Shown one piece after another: positions 1 to 7,586 of a DNA stretch of 14,600 nucleotides. The notes beneath the pieces were generated by a model. The model searched no databases. It was not told the origin of the DNA and worked only from the letters and a program-made list of their open reading frames with translations. The position numbers and the translations under genes were made by a program. Within the stretch, counting starts at the first letter, position 1; each line of letters opens with the position of its first letter. This stretch comes from Treponema sp. (lineage in GTDB: Bacteria > Spirochaetota > Spirochaetia > Treponematales > Breznakiellaceae), in assembly GCA_031259345.1 (NCBI GenBank), contig JAIRLQ010000544.1:1-14600 (forward strand), given 5' to 3'.

Positions 1-84
1 AAAAAAATGTCAAGGGCGCGCGTTTTGGCGTTTTTCAGGGCGGCAGCATTTACTTTTTTTCACCTATGAATATCATGAAATAGT

Positions 85-119
85 GTCTGTCCACAAAGTC
101 GGTTACTTTGCGGACAGAC
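85..119. repeat. Intergenic hairpin with CTGTCC/GGACAG arms
   Basis: An 8-bp arm GTCTGTCC (85-92) pairs with GGACAGAC (112-119). After one A-C mismatch, a further 6-bp stem CAAAGT/ACTTTG closes on a 5-nt loop CGGTT (100-104). There is no T-run after the stem, so it is not a canonical intrinsic terminator. It could be a processing or pausing hairpin for an upstream transcript or a dispersed palindromic repeat. A related CTGTCCG/CGGACAG hairpin lies at 13042-13079, which favours a shared intergenic element family. Confidence 0.65.
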
Positions 120-147
120 TCGAAATAACGATAATTTTGAGGAAACA

Positions 148-229
148 TAACCACAGAGATCACGGAGGAAGAGTACCCAGAAGCCCAAAAACATGCTTTT
201 CTTCTCTTACTCCGTGTTCTCCGTGGTTA
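148..229. repeat. Imperfect inverted repeat, 26-nt arms
   Basis: The left arm (148-173, beginning TAACCACAGAGATCACGG) and the reverse complement of the right arm (204-229) match at 23 of 26 positions, separated by a 30-nt spacer. Short sequences of the type ACCACRGAGAACACGGAG are familiar as dispersed intergenic repeats in many bacterial genomes; that is recollection, not a search. The right arm is followed by a T7 run at 236-242, which gives a loose terminator-like look, but the run begins 6 nt after the stem and the spacer is long. It lies in the presumed leader of uvrA and might affect its expression. Confidence 0.7.
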
Positions 230-319
230 GAATTCTTTTTTTCTTCGCGGTGAAAAGCAAATGCTTTTGCCCTGCTGCAGACTGGAAAAATCTTCAATTT
301 CGGGGTATTCTCAAGTACC

Positions 320-3190
320 ATGGATAAACTTATTATTAAAGGCGCACGGGAACACAACCTTAAAAATATAAATTTGGAATTGCCCAGGGATAAACTCATC
401 GTTATCTCGGGGCTGTCAGGATCGGGTAAAAGTTCCTTGGCTTTTGATACAATTTTTGCCGAGGGGCAGCGGCGTTATGTGGAAAGCCTTTCCGCCTATG
501 CCCGGCAGTTTTTGGGCCGTATGGACAAGCCCGACCTGGATTATATCGAAGGCCTTTCGCCGGCCATTTCCATAGAACAAAAAACCACCCACCGTAACCC
601 CCGCTCCATTGTGGGTACGGTTACGGAAATCTACGATTACTACCGCCTGCTTTTCGCGCGTATAGGGACGCCGCACTGCCCCCAGTGCGGCAGGGAGATC
701 CGGGAACAGCCGGTGGATTCCATCATCGAGACTATTATGGCTTTTGGAAAAGGAAGCCGCATTCAGCTTCTTTCACCGGTGATACGGGCAAAAAAGGGCG
801 AACATCAAAAAATAATCGAGGACGCCCGCAGGGCCGGTTTTGCAAGGGCGCGTATTGACGGGGTGCCGGTAAACCTGGACGAAAACATTTCCCTGGATAA
901 GCAAAAAAAGCACACAATAGAAATTATAGTAGACCGCCTGGTGATAGGGCCTGATATACGGAAGCGGCTTGCCGAATCGGTGGAGACCGCCCTTGACGCC
1001 GCCGACGGCCTTATGCTGGTCATCGTTGATAATGAGAAAAACAGCAGCGAACATTTTTTTTCGCAAAAAAACGCGTGTCCCGACTGCGGCATTTCCATCC
1101 CCGAATTGCAGCCCCGGCTTTTTTCGTTTAATAACCCCTTCGGCGCCTGCCCGGAATGTACCGGGCTGGGCATTAAGATGGAGTTTGATCCTCACCTTAT
1201 TATCCCCGACCCAAGCCTTTCCTTTAATGAAGGGGGGCTTGCGCCCTACAGCCCCGACTCAGCCTGGCAGCGGAGCCGGTTCGAGGCCCTGGCAAGGCAT
1301 TTTAAATTCAGCCTGGACATGCCCTTAAAGGATCTTCCCAGGAAGGCCTTTGACGCTATCCTCTACGGGACTAACGACGATGTGGAGTACCATTACCGGA
1401 ACAAAGAGGGTACCAATCATTTCGATTACAACGGCCGCTATCCCGGCGTTATCGAAGATTTAAACCGCCGTTACCGGGAGACCGGCTCCGACGGCGCCAA
1501 GGACTGGTTCGAGAGGTTTATGAGCCAGAGGCCCTGTGAGAAATGCGGCGGCAAGCGCCTTAGGCCGGAAGTGCTGGGTGTTACAGTTGGGGGCCGCAAT
1601 ATCTGGGAGCTTACGGAACTTTCGGTAACCGATTCCCTCAAATTTTTTGAAGGGGTGCATCTTAACAAAGGCGAGCAAAAAATCGCCTACCAGATATTAA
1701 AAGAGATTAATGCCCGCCTGGGTTTTATGAAGAATGTCGGCCTTGATTACCTTACCCTGGAGCGGCGGGCGGCGACTCTGTCCGGCGGCGAAGCCCAGCG
1801 TATACGCCTTGCAACCCAGATTGGTTCAAGCCTTGTGGGGGTGCTTTATATCCTTGACGAGCCTTCAATCGGGCTCCACCAGCGGGACAATCAGCGCCTT
1901 ATCGATACCCTGCTTTACCTGCGGGATTTGGGGAATACCCTTATCGTGGTGGAGCATGACGAGCAGACTTTGCGCACTGCCGATCATATCGTAGACTTGG
2001 GGCCCGGCGCGGGAGTTCATGGCGGCAAGGTGGTTGCCCAGGGTACTCCCAAAGAAGTAATGAAGTGCCGGGAAAGCCTGACGGGGCAGTACCTTGCGGG
2101 GCTTCTTTTTATGGAGATTCCAAAGAAACGCCGCGAAAACAACGGTAACTTTATCAGGCTTTACGGTGTGTCGGAGCATAATTTAAAAAATATTAATGTG
2201 GAACTTCCGCTGGGCCTTTTTACCTGCATTACCGGAGTATCAGGTTCGGGTAAATCCACGCTTTTGACGGATGTGCTTTACCCGGCTTTGGCCAACGAGA
2301 TCTACGGTACCAATTGGGAAGAAGGGGAATATAAAAAAATTACCGGCATGGAAAATATTGATAAAGTGATTGATATTGACCAGAGTCCCATAGGCCGCAC
2401 CCCCCGGTCAAACCCCGCTACCTATGTGGAAGTTTTTGGCGAGATTCGCAGCCTCTTTGCGGAGCTTCCTGATTCAAAAGTCCGGGGCTATAAGCCGGGG
2501 CGCTTTTCATTTAATGTCCGGGGGGGGCGCTGTGAAAATTGCCAGGGCGATGGTACTATTAAAATCGAAATGAATTTTTTGCCCGATGTATATATTACCT
2601 GCGATGTGTGCCAGGGGCGCCGTTTTAACCATGAGACGCTGGATATTCGTTACAAAGGAAAGAACATTGCCGATGTGCTTGATATGACCATTGAAGAAGC
2701 TGGCGCGTTCTTTAAGCCGCTGCCCAAGATTGCCCGAAAGATGGATACCCTGCTTTCGGTAGGGCTTGGTTATGTAAAACTGGGACAGTCGGCATTAACC
2801 CTTTCGGGGGGCGAAGCCCAGCGGGTAAAACTTGCGTTTGAACTTTCACGCCGTTCCACAGGCAAAACCCTTTATATACTGGATGAGCCCACAACCGGCC
2901 TCCACTTTGCCGATGTAATGCAATTAATGGAAGTAATCCATCGCCTGGTGGATCAGGAAAACACGGTGCTCATGATAGAGCACAACCTTGACGTGCTTGT
3001 CCAGGCTGACTACCTTATCGACCTGGGGCCCGAAGGCGGGGACCGGGGCGGCGAAGTGGTTGTTACAGGAACGCCCGAGGAAGTCGCCGCCTGCCCTTCT
3101 TCGTACACAGGCCAGTACCTTAAAGCGTTGTTCGACAGGCGCAGGCCCCAGCGGGCTTCCACCCGGCGGAGTTCTCCCAGGCGGAAATGA
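320..3190 (+). CDS. uvrA: UvrABC system protein A (excinuclease ABC subunit A)
   Basis: UvrA is the DNA-damage recognition ATPase of nucleotide excision repair; as a dimer it delivers UvrB to lesions. The 956 residues fit the family's usual length of about 940-960. Two ABC ATPase modules are complete. Walker A motifs lie at G31-S38 (GLSGSGKS) and about G639-T647. ABC signatures LSGGEAQ lie at 487-493 and 828-834, each followed by a Walker B motif (YILDEPSIGL, YILDEPTTGL). Both zinc modules are intact: C253, C256, C277, C280 and C738, C741, C761, C764. The start fits the conserved N-terminus (MDKLIIKGAREHNLKNI), although the Shine-Dalgarno is weak. No LexA-type operator is visible upstream. 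The C-terminus is a basic Arg/Ser-rich tail. A G8 tract (2520-2527) encodes Arg-Gly-Gly just before the second zinc module. The stop overlaps the next start as ATGA. Confidence 0.98.
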   Translation: MDKLIIKGAREHNLKNINLELPRDKLIVISGLSGSGKSSLAFDTIFAEGQRRYVESLSAYARQFLGRMDKPDLDYIEGLSPAISIEQKTTHRNPRSIVGTVTEIYDYYRLLFARIGTPHCPQCGREIREQPVDSIIETIMAFGKGSRIQLLSPVIRAKKGEHQKIIEDARRAGFARARIDGVPVNLDENISLDKQKKHTIEIIVDRLVIGPDIRKRLAESVETALDAADGLMLVIVDNEKNSSEHFFSQKNACPDCGISIPELQPRLFSFNNPFGACPECTGLGIKMEFDPHLIIPDPSLSFNEGGLAPYSPDSAWQRSRFEALARHFKFSLDMPLKDLPRKAFDAILYGTNDDVEYHYRNKEGTNHFDYNGRYPGVIEDLNRRYRETGSDGAKDWFERFMSQRPCEKCGGKRLRPEVLGVTVGGRNIWELTELSVTDSLKFFEGVHLNKGEQKIAYQILKEINARLGFMKNVGLDYLTLERRAATLSGGEAQRIRLATQIGSSLVGVLYILDEPSIGLHQRDNQRLIDTLLYLRDLGNTLIVVEHDEQTLRTADHIVDLGPGAGVHGGKVVAQGTPKEVMKCRESLTGQYLAGLLFMEIPKKRRENNGNFIRLYGVSEHNLKNINVELPLGLFTCITGVSGSGKSTLLTDVLYPALANEIYGTNWEEGEYKKITGMENIDKVIDIDQSPIGRTPRSNPATYVEVFGEIRSLFAELPDSKVRGYKPGRFSFNVRGGRCENCQGDGTIKIEMNFLPDVYITCDVCQGRRFNHETLDIRYKGKNIADVLDMTIEEAGAFFKPLPKIARKMDTLLSVGLGYVKLGQSALTLSGGEAQRVKLAFELSRRSTGKTLYILDEPTTGLHFADVMQLMEVIHRLVDQENTVLMIEHNLDVLVQADYLIDLGPEGGDRGGEVVVTGTPEEVAACPSSYTGQYLKALFDRRRPQRASTRRSSPRRK

Positions 3191-6100
3191 AACGGCTTAT
3201 AATTATTGTAGTTGTGTCTGTTTTTCTCGCTGTTTCTGCCTACTCCCAGGAAGAGGCTACTCAGGAAGAGGCTGTTCAGGAAGAGACCCTCCCGGAAAAT
3301 GTTCCGGAAGCCGAAGATCCCAACAATAAAATTATCGAAATGGATATTAAAACTTCTTCCCTTATGGAGCTTGCGTCCTGGGCAAGAAGCCTTGGGCTTT
3401 CTGAAGGGGGCAGCAAGGAGGAGCTTGCCGCGCGTCTCCGCAGTCATTACAACCTTCAGGCGGAAAGCGGGACTGTTTCCAAAGAGGCAAAGATTATCAC
3501 CATAGAGTCCGCAAGGACTACCGAATATTTTACCTTGTCTGTTGTCAACGAAGAATATGCCCGGCTTAGGGGTGATGTAATAATCAGCCTGAAAGACGGA
3601 AACGCGGTCCACCGGGTAAGGGCCGCCGAGATCCTTTATAACCGTACCCGCAATATTTTAACCGCTTCCGGAAATGTAGAATATAAAAAAGAAGACGGAG
3701 ACACTATCGAAACTTTTAAGGGTACGTCCATCACGGTTAATCTGGATAACTGGTCCAGCCTTTTTATCGACGGCGTGTCCGAACGTTCCATTTCCGGAAA
3801 TGAAACAGCTTACCGTTTTTCCGGCACGGTGATTTCCCGCAACAGCGAAGAGGTAACGGTCCTTACAGGGGCGGAAATCACCAATCCAAAAAACGAAGAA
3901 GCCCTGTGGTCATTAAATGCTTCAAAGCTCTGGCTGCTGCCGGGGAGCGATTGGGCTATCCTTAATGCGGTGCTAAAAGTTGGGAATATACCCGTGCTGT
4001 ATCTTCCTTTTTTCTTTTACCCTTCTGACGAAATTGTTTTTCATCCTGTGTTGGGTTATCGCAGCCGTGAAGGGACTTTTGCCCAGACTACCACCTATAT
4101 TTTGGGGCGGCCCAAAACTTCGGGTACATCGGAAAATTCAATTACAAAAATATTTGGAAGTTCCGCCAATATGGAAAAAAGACGGGAAGGGATGTTTCTG
4201 CGCAGTACCGGGAAAAAATATACCGACCCCAACGAAACCCGGTTGTCGGTTCTCTTTGACGCCTACGCCAATTTGGGGGCATATTTGGGCACAGAGCTGA
4301 CATTGCCCAAGGCGGGTGCTTTGGGTGCTTTCAATCTTTCTTTTGGCCTGGGGCTTACCCGTAATATTTACCAGGTGTCTTACGGTTACTCACCTTTTGC
4401 ACAATATGACGGATCAAGCGAATGGAACAAGTCAACCCTTTTTGCCCTGGATGTTCCCTTTCGCTACAGGTTTGAAACAAGCAGTTCCTTTTCGGGCAAA
4501 TACGGTTCACTTTCCTGGAGTTTTCCGTTCTATTCCGATCCATACGTAAACCGTGATTTTATGGACCGTTCCGAAGAGCTTGACTGGCTTTCCATGCTGC
4601 GCGAAGGGGCCACTGCCGGGGAGGATGATACGCCGACAGATACCTATATTTCTTCCTACGAGTGGAAACTGTCGGGATCGCTTTCGCCAAAAATTACTGC
4701 CCTGAATCCCTATATTTCTTCTTTTTCCATTTCCGGCATTTCTTCAAGCCTTTCATTTACCAACCGGATTTCCGCAAGTTATACCGGGCCTTCCACACAG
4801 GCAAATCCGGGGCGTATGTTTTTCATGCCCTCCCGGTTGACTATATTTTCGATGAATATGGCTTTGGCGGGAACCCCTTTTACCTTTGGCGGGGGAGGCG
4901 CTTCCCCGGCGCCAGGCAAGGATTCTGCCGCCCCGGGAGATGCCCTCTTGCCTTCACTTCCGGTTTCACCCTGGGAAGAAGCCGAACAGAAAGCGGCGGC
5001 TCAGGCAAAGGCCGCGGCGGATCCTTTTTCCCTTACCCCGCCCGCGCTGGGCCAGACTTTTTCGACAACCGCCAGCGGGGGGCCCAAGGTTGCCTTTGAT
5101 TACCGGCTTTCGCCTACCTTCGGTTCGGAAATGCAGTTTGGCTCTCATCAGAGTGATTGGAAGGAAGCCGACGACATCGAATGGGGTGATTATTCTTCTA
5201 TATTAACCAGCGCCAGATCCGGTGCGAACATGGGGATATCCCTGTCCCCCACCGCGGGCAACGCTTACTCCGCGGCTTTCAGGCTGAACGGAACCGGCGC
5301 ATGGCAGGATTATGTTTATATGAACAAAGACGCCGATGAATTTAATACCCCTACGGCCATAGCCAGCGCCAGGAACAGGGTTTATAGCCAGACTATGGTT
5401 ACCACTTCTTACGATTTTACAACGTCAATTAGACCTTTTTACCGTTCCCGTATATGGGGGGCTACCAGCATTCAGTACGGTTTTGCCGGGCTTTTGGCAA
5501 AAACCGACTATGACGGAACTCATGTCAATGCAACAGAGGATGATCCCGAATGGGACTGGCGTCTTGGCAAATGGAACAAGGAAGATATAAGTTCCCATTC
5601 GATAAGCGCCAACATTGCCGCCAACATAATGGATTATAGCCAGACCCTTTCCATAACCACGGTGCTGCCCCCGGAAGAAGCTTCCCTAAGGGCGAGGGCC
5701 ACTGCCAAGGCCTGGATTAGCGAAACCAGCGCCGACATGACTGTAGAAGATCCTTATGATGATGATAGGGTATTTAAGCCTCTTACGGTTACTGAAACGC
5801 TTAACTTTGGAGATAACAAGAAATTTCAGCAATATGTGGTATACGATCCCGAAAAAAAGGAATACACATCCCTTAACTCGACCCTTAATTTAAGTGGTTT
5901 TAGCGCAATATTTAAGGCCGCCTATCTGATCCCCTACCGGCTCAACCACAGCGGTTCAGTGGATCCCGCAAAGTCCTCGGGGTGGATACAGGTGGGGAGC
6001 GAACAGCTTGAGCCCCAGGAACTAAGGTTTAGTTTTACCAAAACTTTTACCAAAGACAAACTTTGGAAAAACAGGCTTAACTTTATCTTTGGCATAAATA

Positions 6101-6576
6101 CCAGCCTTGCCTTTGATCTTCAGCGGTATACGTATTCTTCCTTTAACTTTTCCCTGAATGCCACAGTGGGAATTGCCAATTTCCTCGATTTGGTTTTTTC
6201 CACCAGTTCGGAGAACGCGCAAATCTACCGGTATTTTCAATGGCTGCCTTTTTTCAAATCCGACGTGCCGCTTCCTGCCGATGTAGAGACAAATTTGTTT
6301 AAGGATCTTTTTAATTCTTTCCGCTTTGATGATACTGAAAAACGCCGGCAATCGGGCTTTAAATTAAAAAGCATGAATGTATCCCTGGTTCACCATTTGG
6401 GGGACTGGAACGCCCGCCTTGGGGTAAACCTTACGCCCTATCTGGATCAAACAGGAACCCCTTCCAACTGGCAGTTTAAATTTAATCCCGAAGTTTCCTT
6501 CCTGGTACAGTGGGTTCCCATCAGCGAGATCCGTACCGAGATGACTTACGAGAAAGACAAGATTACCTTTAAATAG
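3187..6576 (+). CDS. LptD/OstA-like outer-membrane beta-barrel protein
   Basis: This is a 1129-residue exported protein. A signal peptide (residues 1-21, cleavage near VSAYSQ-EE) leads into a short Gln-Glu-rich repeat. A SAP-like helix pair follows at about 59-87, with LASWARSLGL and the SKEELAARLRSHY end. Residues about 110-235 resemble the OstA/LptA beta-jellyroll (ILTASGNVEYKK). Residues about 239-285 carry a strong LptD hallmark, WSLNASKLWLL then VGNIPVLYLPFFFYPSD. The remainder is rich in alternating aromatic and polar strands, as in a beta-barrel, and ends in ITFK. LptD inserts lipopolysaccharide into the outer leaflet; in treponemes that lack LPS the cargo is unknown, so I assign the family rather than the substrate. 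A Pro/Ala/Gly-rich segment (about 559-625) interrupts the barrel. The start overlaps the uvrA stop by 4 nt, with AGGCGG upstream. The length exceeds proteobacterial LptD (about 780). Confidence 0.82.
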   Translation: MKRLIIIVVVSVFLAVSAYSQEEATQEEAVQEETLPENVPEAEDPNNKIIEMDIKTSSLMELASWARSLGLSEGGSKEELAARLRSHYNLQAESGTVSKEAKIITIESARTTEYFTLSVVNEEYARLRGDVIISLKDGNAVHRVRAAEILYNRTRNILTASGNVEYKKEDGDTIETFKGTSITVNLDNWSSLFIDGVSERSISGNETAYRFSGTVISRNSEEVTVLTGAEITNPKNEEALWSLNASKLWLLPGSDWAILNAVLKVGNIPVLYLPFFFYPSDEIVFHPVLGYRSREGTFAQTTTYILGRPKTSGTSENSITKIFGSSANMEKRREGMFLRSTGKKYTDPNETRLSVLFDAYANLGAYLGTELTLPKAGALGAFNLSFGLGLTRNIYQVSYGYSPFAQYDGSSEWNKSTLFALDVPFRYRFETSSSFSGKYGSLSWSFPFYSDPYVNRDFMDRSEELDWLSMLREGATAGEDDTPTDTYISSYEWKLSGSLSPKITALNPYISSFSISGISSSLSFTNRISASYTGPSTQANPGRMFFMPSRLTIFSMNMALAGTPFTFGGGGASPAPGKDSAAPGDALLPSLPVSPWEEAEQKAAAQAKAAADPFSLTPPALGQTFSTTASGGPKVAFDYRLSPTFGSEMQFGSHQSDWKEADDIEWGDYSSILTSARSGANMGISLSPTAGNAYSAAFRLNGTGAWQDYVYMNKDADEFNTPTAIASARNRVYSQTMVTTSYDFTTSIRPFYRSRIWGATSIQYGFAGLLAKTDYDGTHVNATEDDPEWDWRLGKWNKEDISSHSISANIAANIMDYSQTLSITTVLPPEEASLRARATAKAWISETSADMTVEDPYDDDRVFKPLTVTETLNFGDNKKFQQYVVYDPEKKEYTSLNSTLNLSGFSAIFKAAYLIPYRLNHSGSVDPAKSSGWIQVGSEQLEPQELRFSFTKTFTKDKLWKNRLNFIFGINTSLAFDLQRYTYSSFNFSLNATVGIANFLDLVFSTSSENAQIYRYFQWLPFFKSDVPLPADVETNLFKDLFNSFRFDDTEKRRQSGFKLKSMNVSLVHHLGDWNARLGVNLTPYLDQTGTPSNWQFKFNPEVSFLVQWVPISEIRTEMTYEKDKITFK
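3247..3291 (+). repeat. 15-bp direct repeat x3 inside the LptD-like gene
   Basis: Three successive 15-bp units start with CAGGAAGAG at 3247, 3262 and 3277 and encode QEEAT, QEEAV and QEETL directly after the signal peptide. The first two units differ at two bases and the third diverges in its last two codons. The in-frame period means copy-number change would lengthen or shorten an acidic linker without breaking the frame. Confidence 0.8.
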
Positions 6577-6577
6577 C

Positions 6578-6607
6578 TTGTTAGTAGTGCATATTTACGG
6601 ATATAAT
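6578..6607 (+). promoter_or_regulatory. Sigma70-type promoter candidate for phoH and downstream genes
   Basis: TTGTTA (6578-6583, four of six consensus bases) is followed after 18 bp by a perfect TATAAT (6602-6607). It lies in the only sizeable gap (47 bp) between the LptD-like gene and the phoH cluster. A start about 7 nt after the -10 would fall near 6614, leaving only about 10 nt of leader that would barely include the Shine-Dalgarno AGAGG (6614-6618). It may be an internal operon promoter. Mapping the transcript start would decide. Confidence 0.5.
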
Positions 6608-6623
6608 ATGAAAAGAGGCTTAT

Positions 6624-7586
6624 TTGGACGATAGCATAACCATAGTTCTGGAAAACCGGGATATTCTTTCCGGGGTTTGCGGCGCCAATGACGGGAACCT
6701 GAAGGTAATCGAAGGTTCTTTGGGCGGGCATATTGCCGCCAGGGGGAACGAAATCCGCTGGGTTCCTCCTGCTTCGGGTGCGGACACCGATGCTTTTAGG
6801 CGCTTTAAGACCGTTATGGACAACCTTATTTCTCTGGTTCACGGCGGCGAAATTCCTTCGCCGGAATTTGTCAAAGCCCTTACGGGCGCCGAAGACGGGG
6901 CGGATTCCGGCGCCGGGGAAGAGGCGATCATTCATATTCCCCATGGGTCAGGCCGGGTTTATCCCAGAAGCAAAAATCAGGCCGCTTATATACGGGGCAT
7001 GCGTTCCTGTGATATTACATTTTGCGTGGGGCCTGCGGGTACAGGCAAGACCTATCTTGCCATTGCCGAAGCCCTGCGCCTGGTGCTGTCCAAAAAACTG
7101 CGTAAGCTGGTGCTGACCCGCCCGGTGGTAGAAGCGGGTGAAAGCCTGGGTTTTCTTCCCGGCGATTTAACTCAAAAAATCAACCCGTACTTACGCCCCC
7201 TTTACGATGCCATGGAGTCTCTGATACCCTTTGAACTTGTCCGCCGTATGGAAGAAAATCATTCCATAGAGATAGCCCCTTTGGCGTACATGCGGGGCAG
7301 GAGCCTTAACGATTGCGTGGTTATTCTTGATGAAGCCCAGAATACTACCAAAGAGCAGATGAAAATGTTTTTAACCCGTATAGGCGAAGGCGCCAGAGCC
7401 GTGATAACCGGCGACGCAACCCAGATAGACCTTCCCCGGAGAGCCGAATCGGGGCTGCTTCATGCGGTATCCATTCTTAAAGGCGTCCAGGGGCTTTATT
7501 TTGCCTGGCTTCATACCGGCGATGTGGTAAGGAATCCCATCATCAAAAAAATAATCGAAGCATACGACAATGAAGAAAAAAATTGA
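6624..7586 (+). CDS. phoH: PhoH family P-loop ATPase (PhoH-like protein)
   Basis: A 320-residue PhoH/YbeZ-type protein, an ATPase linked to RNA metabolism and usually encoded beside ybeY, as here. The N-terminal part has the family's IARGNEI-type segment. Walker A is G136-T143 (GPAGTGKT), followed by the conserved LVLTRPVVEAGESLGFLPGD block. Walker B is VVILDEAQNTT at about 232-242, and TGDATQIDLP follows. The start is TTG: in the same frame a TGA at 6609-6611 blocks any start further upstream, AGAGG (6614-6618) lies 5 nt before TTG, and the first in-frame ATG lies far inside the conserved region. The ATG at 6608 is in another frame and stops after eight codons. The 3' end overlaps pgpH by 17 nt. 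PhoH proteins commonly act with YbeY; the exact biochemical role in this organism is inferred. Confidence 0.95.
   Translation: MDDSITIVLENRDILSGVCGANDGNLKVIEGSLGGHIAARGNEIRWVPPASGADTDAFRRFKTVMDNLISLVHGGEIPSPEFVKALTGAEDGADSGAGEEAIIHIPHGSGRVYPRSKNQAAYIRGMRSCDITFCVGPAGTGKTYLAIAEALRLVLSKKLRKLVLTRPVVEAGESLGFLPGDLTQKINPYLRPLYDAMESLIPFELVRRMEENHSIEIAPLAYMRGRSLNDCVVILDEAQNTTKEQMKMFLTRIGEGARAVITGDATQIDLPRRAESGLLHAVSILKGVQGLYFAWLHTGDVVRNPIIKKIIEAYDNEEKN

Larger units (their letters stand above)
1..319. other. Intergenic region upstream of uvrA, no credible gene
   Basis: I find no convincing coding region here. A 20-codon frame from the ATG at 7 is too short and featureless, and a minus-strand frame running from 399 to 160 is antisense to the start of uvrA and reads through an inverted repeat. 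The stretch holds two inverted repeats (85-119 and 148-229, listed separately). A weak + strand promoter candidate is TTGCGG (108-113), 16 bp, then GATAAT (130-135); if used, uvrA would have a leader of roughly 180 nt containing the second inverted repeat. On the minus strand a perfect TTGACA lies at 13-8, but its -10 would fall outside the window, so a leftward gene is only a guess. Confidence 0.6.

Noticed and set aside
7..69. 20-codon frame from ATG at 7
   Set aside because: Too short, no ribosome-binding site visible because it starts at the window edge, no recognisable feature.
1..319. LexA/SOS operator upstream of uvrA
   Set aside because: No CTGT-N8-ACAG or GAAC-N4-GTTC type site found; the CTGTCC/GGACAG hairpin has the wrong spacing.
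160..399. 79-codon minus-strand frame upstream of and into uvrA
   Set aside because: It overlaps the conserved N-terminus of UvrA and translates an inverted repeat (NHGEHGV-type peptide), a common artefact of such repeats.
3010..3612. 200-codon minus-strand frame across the uvrA/LptD-like junction
   Set aside because: Antisense to the end of UvrA and to the signal peptide and SAP-like region of the next gene, with no domain signal.
4662..5099. 145-codon alternative frame inside the LptD-like gene
   Set aside because: Shadow of the Phe/Ser- and Gly-rich main frame; the main frame carries family motifs on both sides.
6608..6634. ATG at 6608 as the phoH start
   Set aside because: It is in another frame and reaches TAG after eight codons; TTG 6624 is the only start compatible with the conserved N-terminus.
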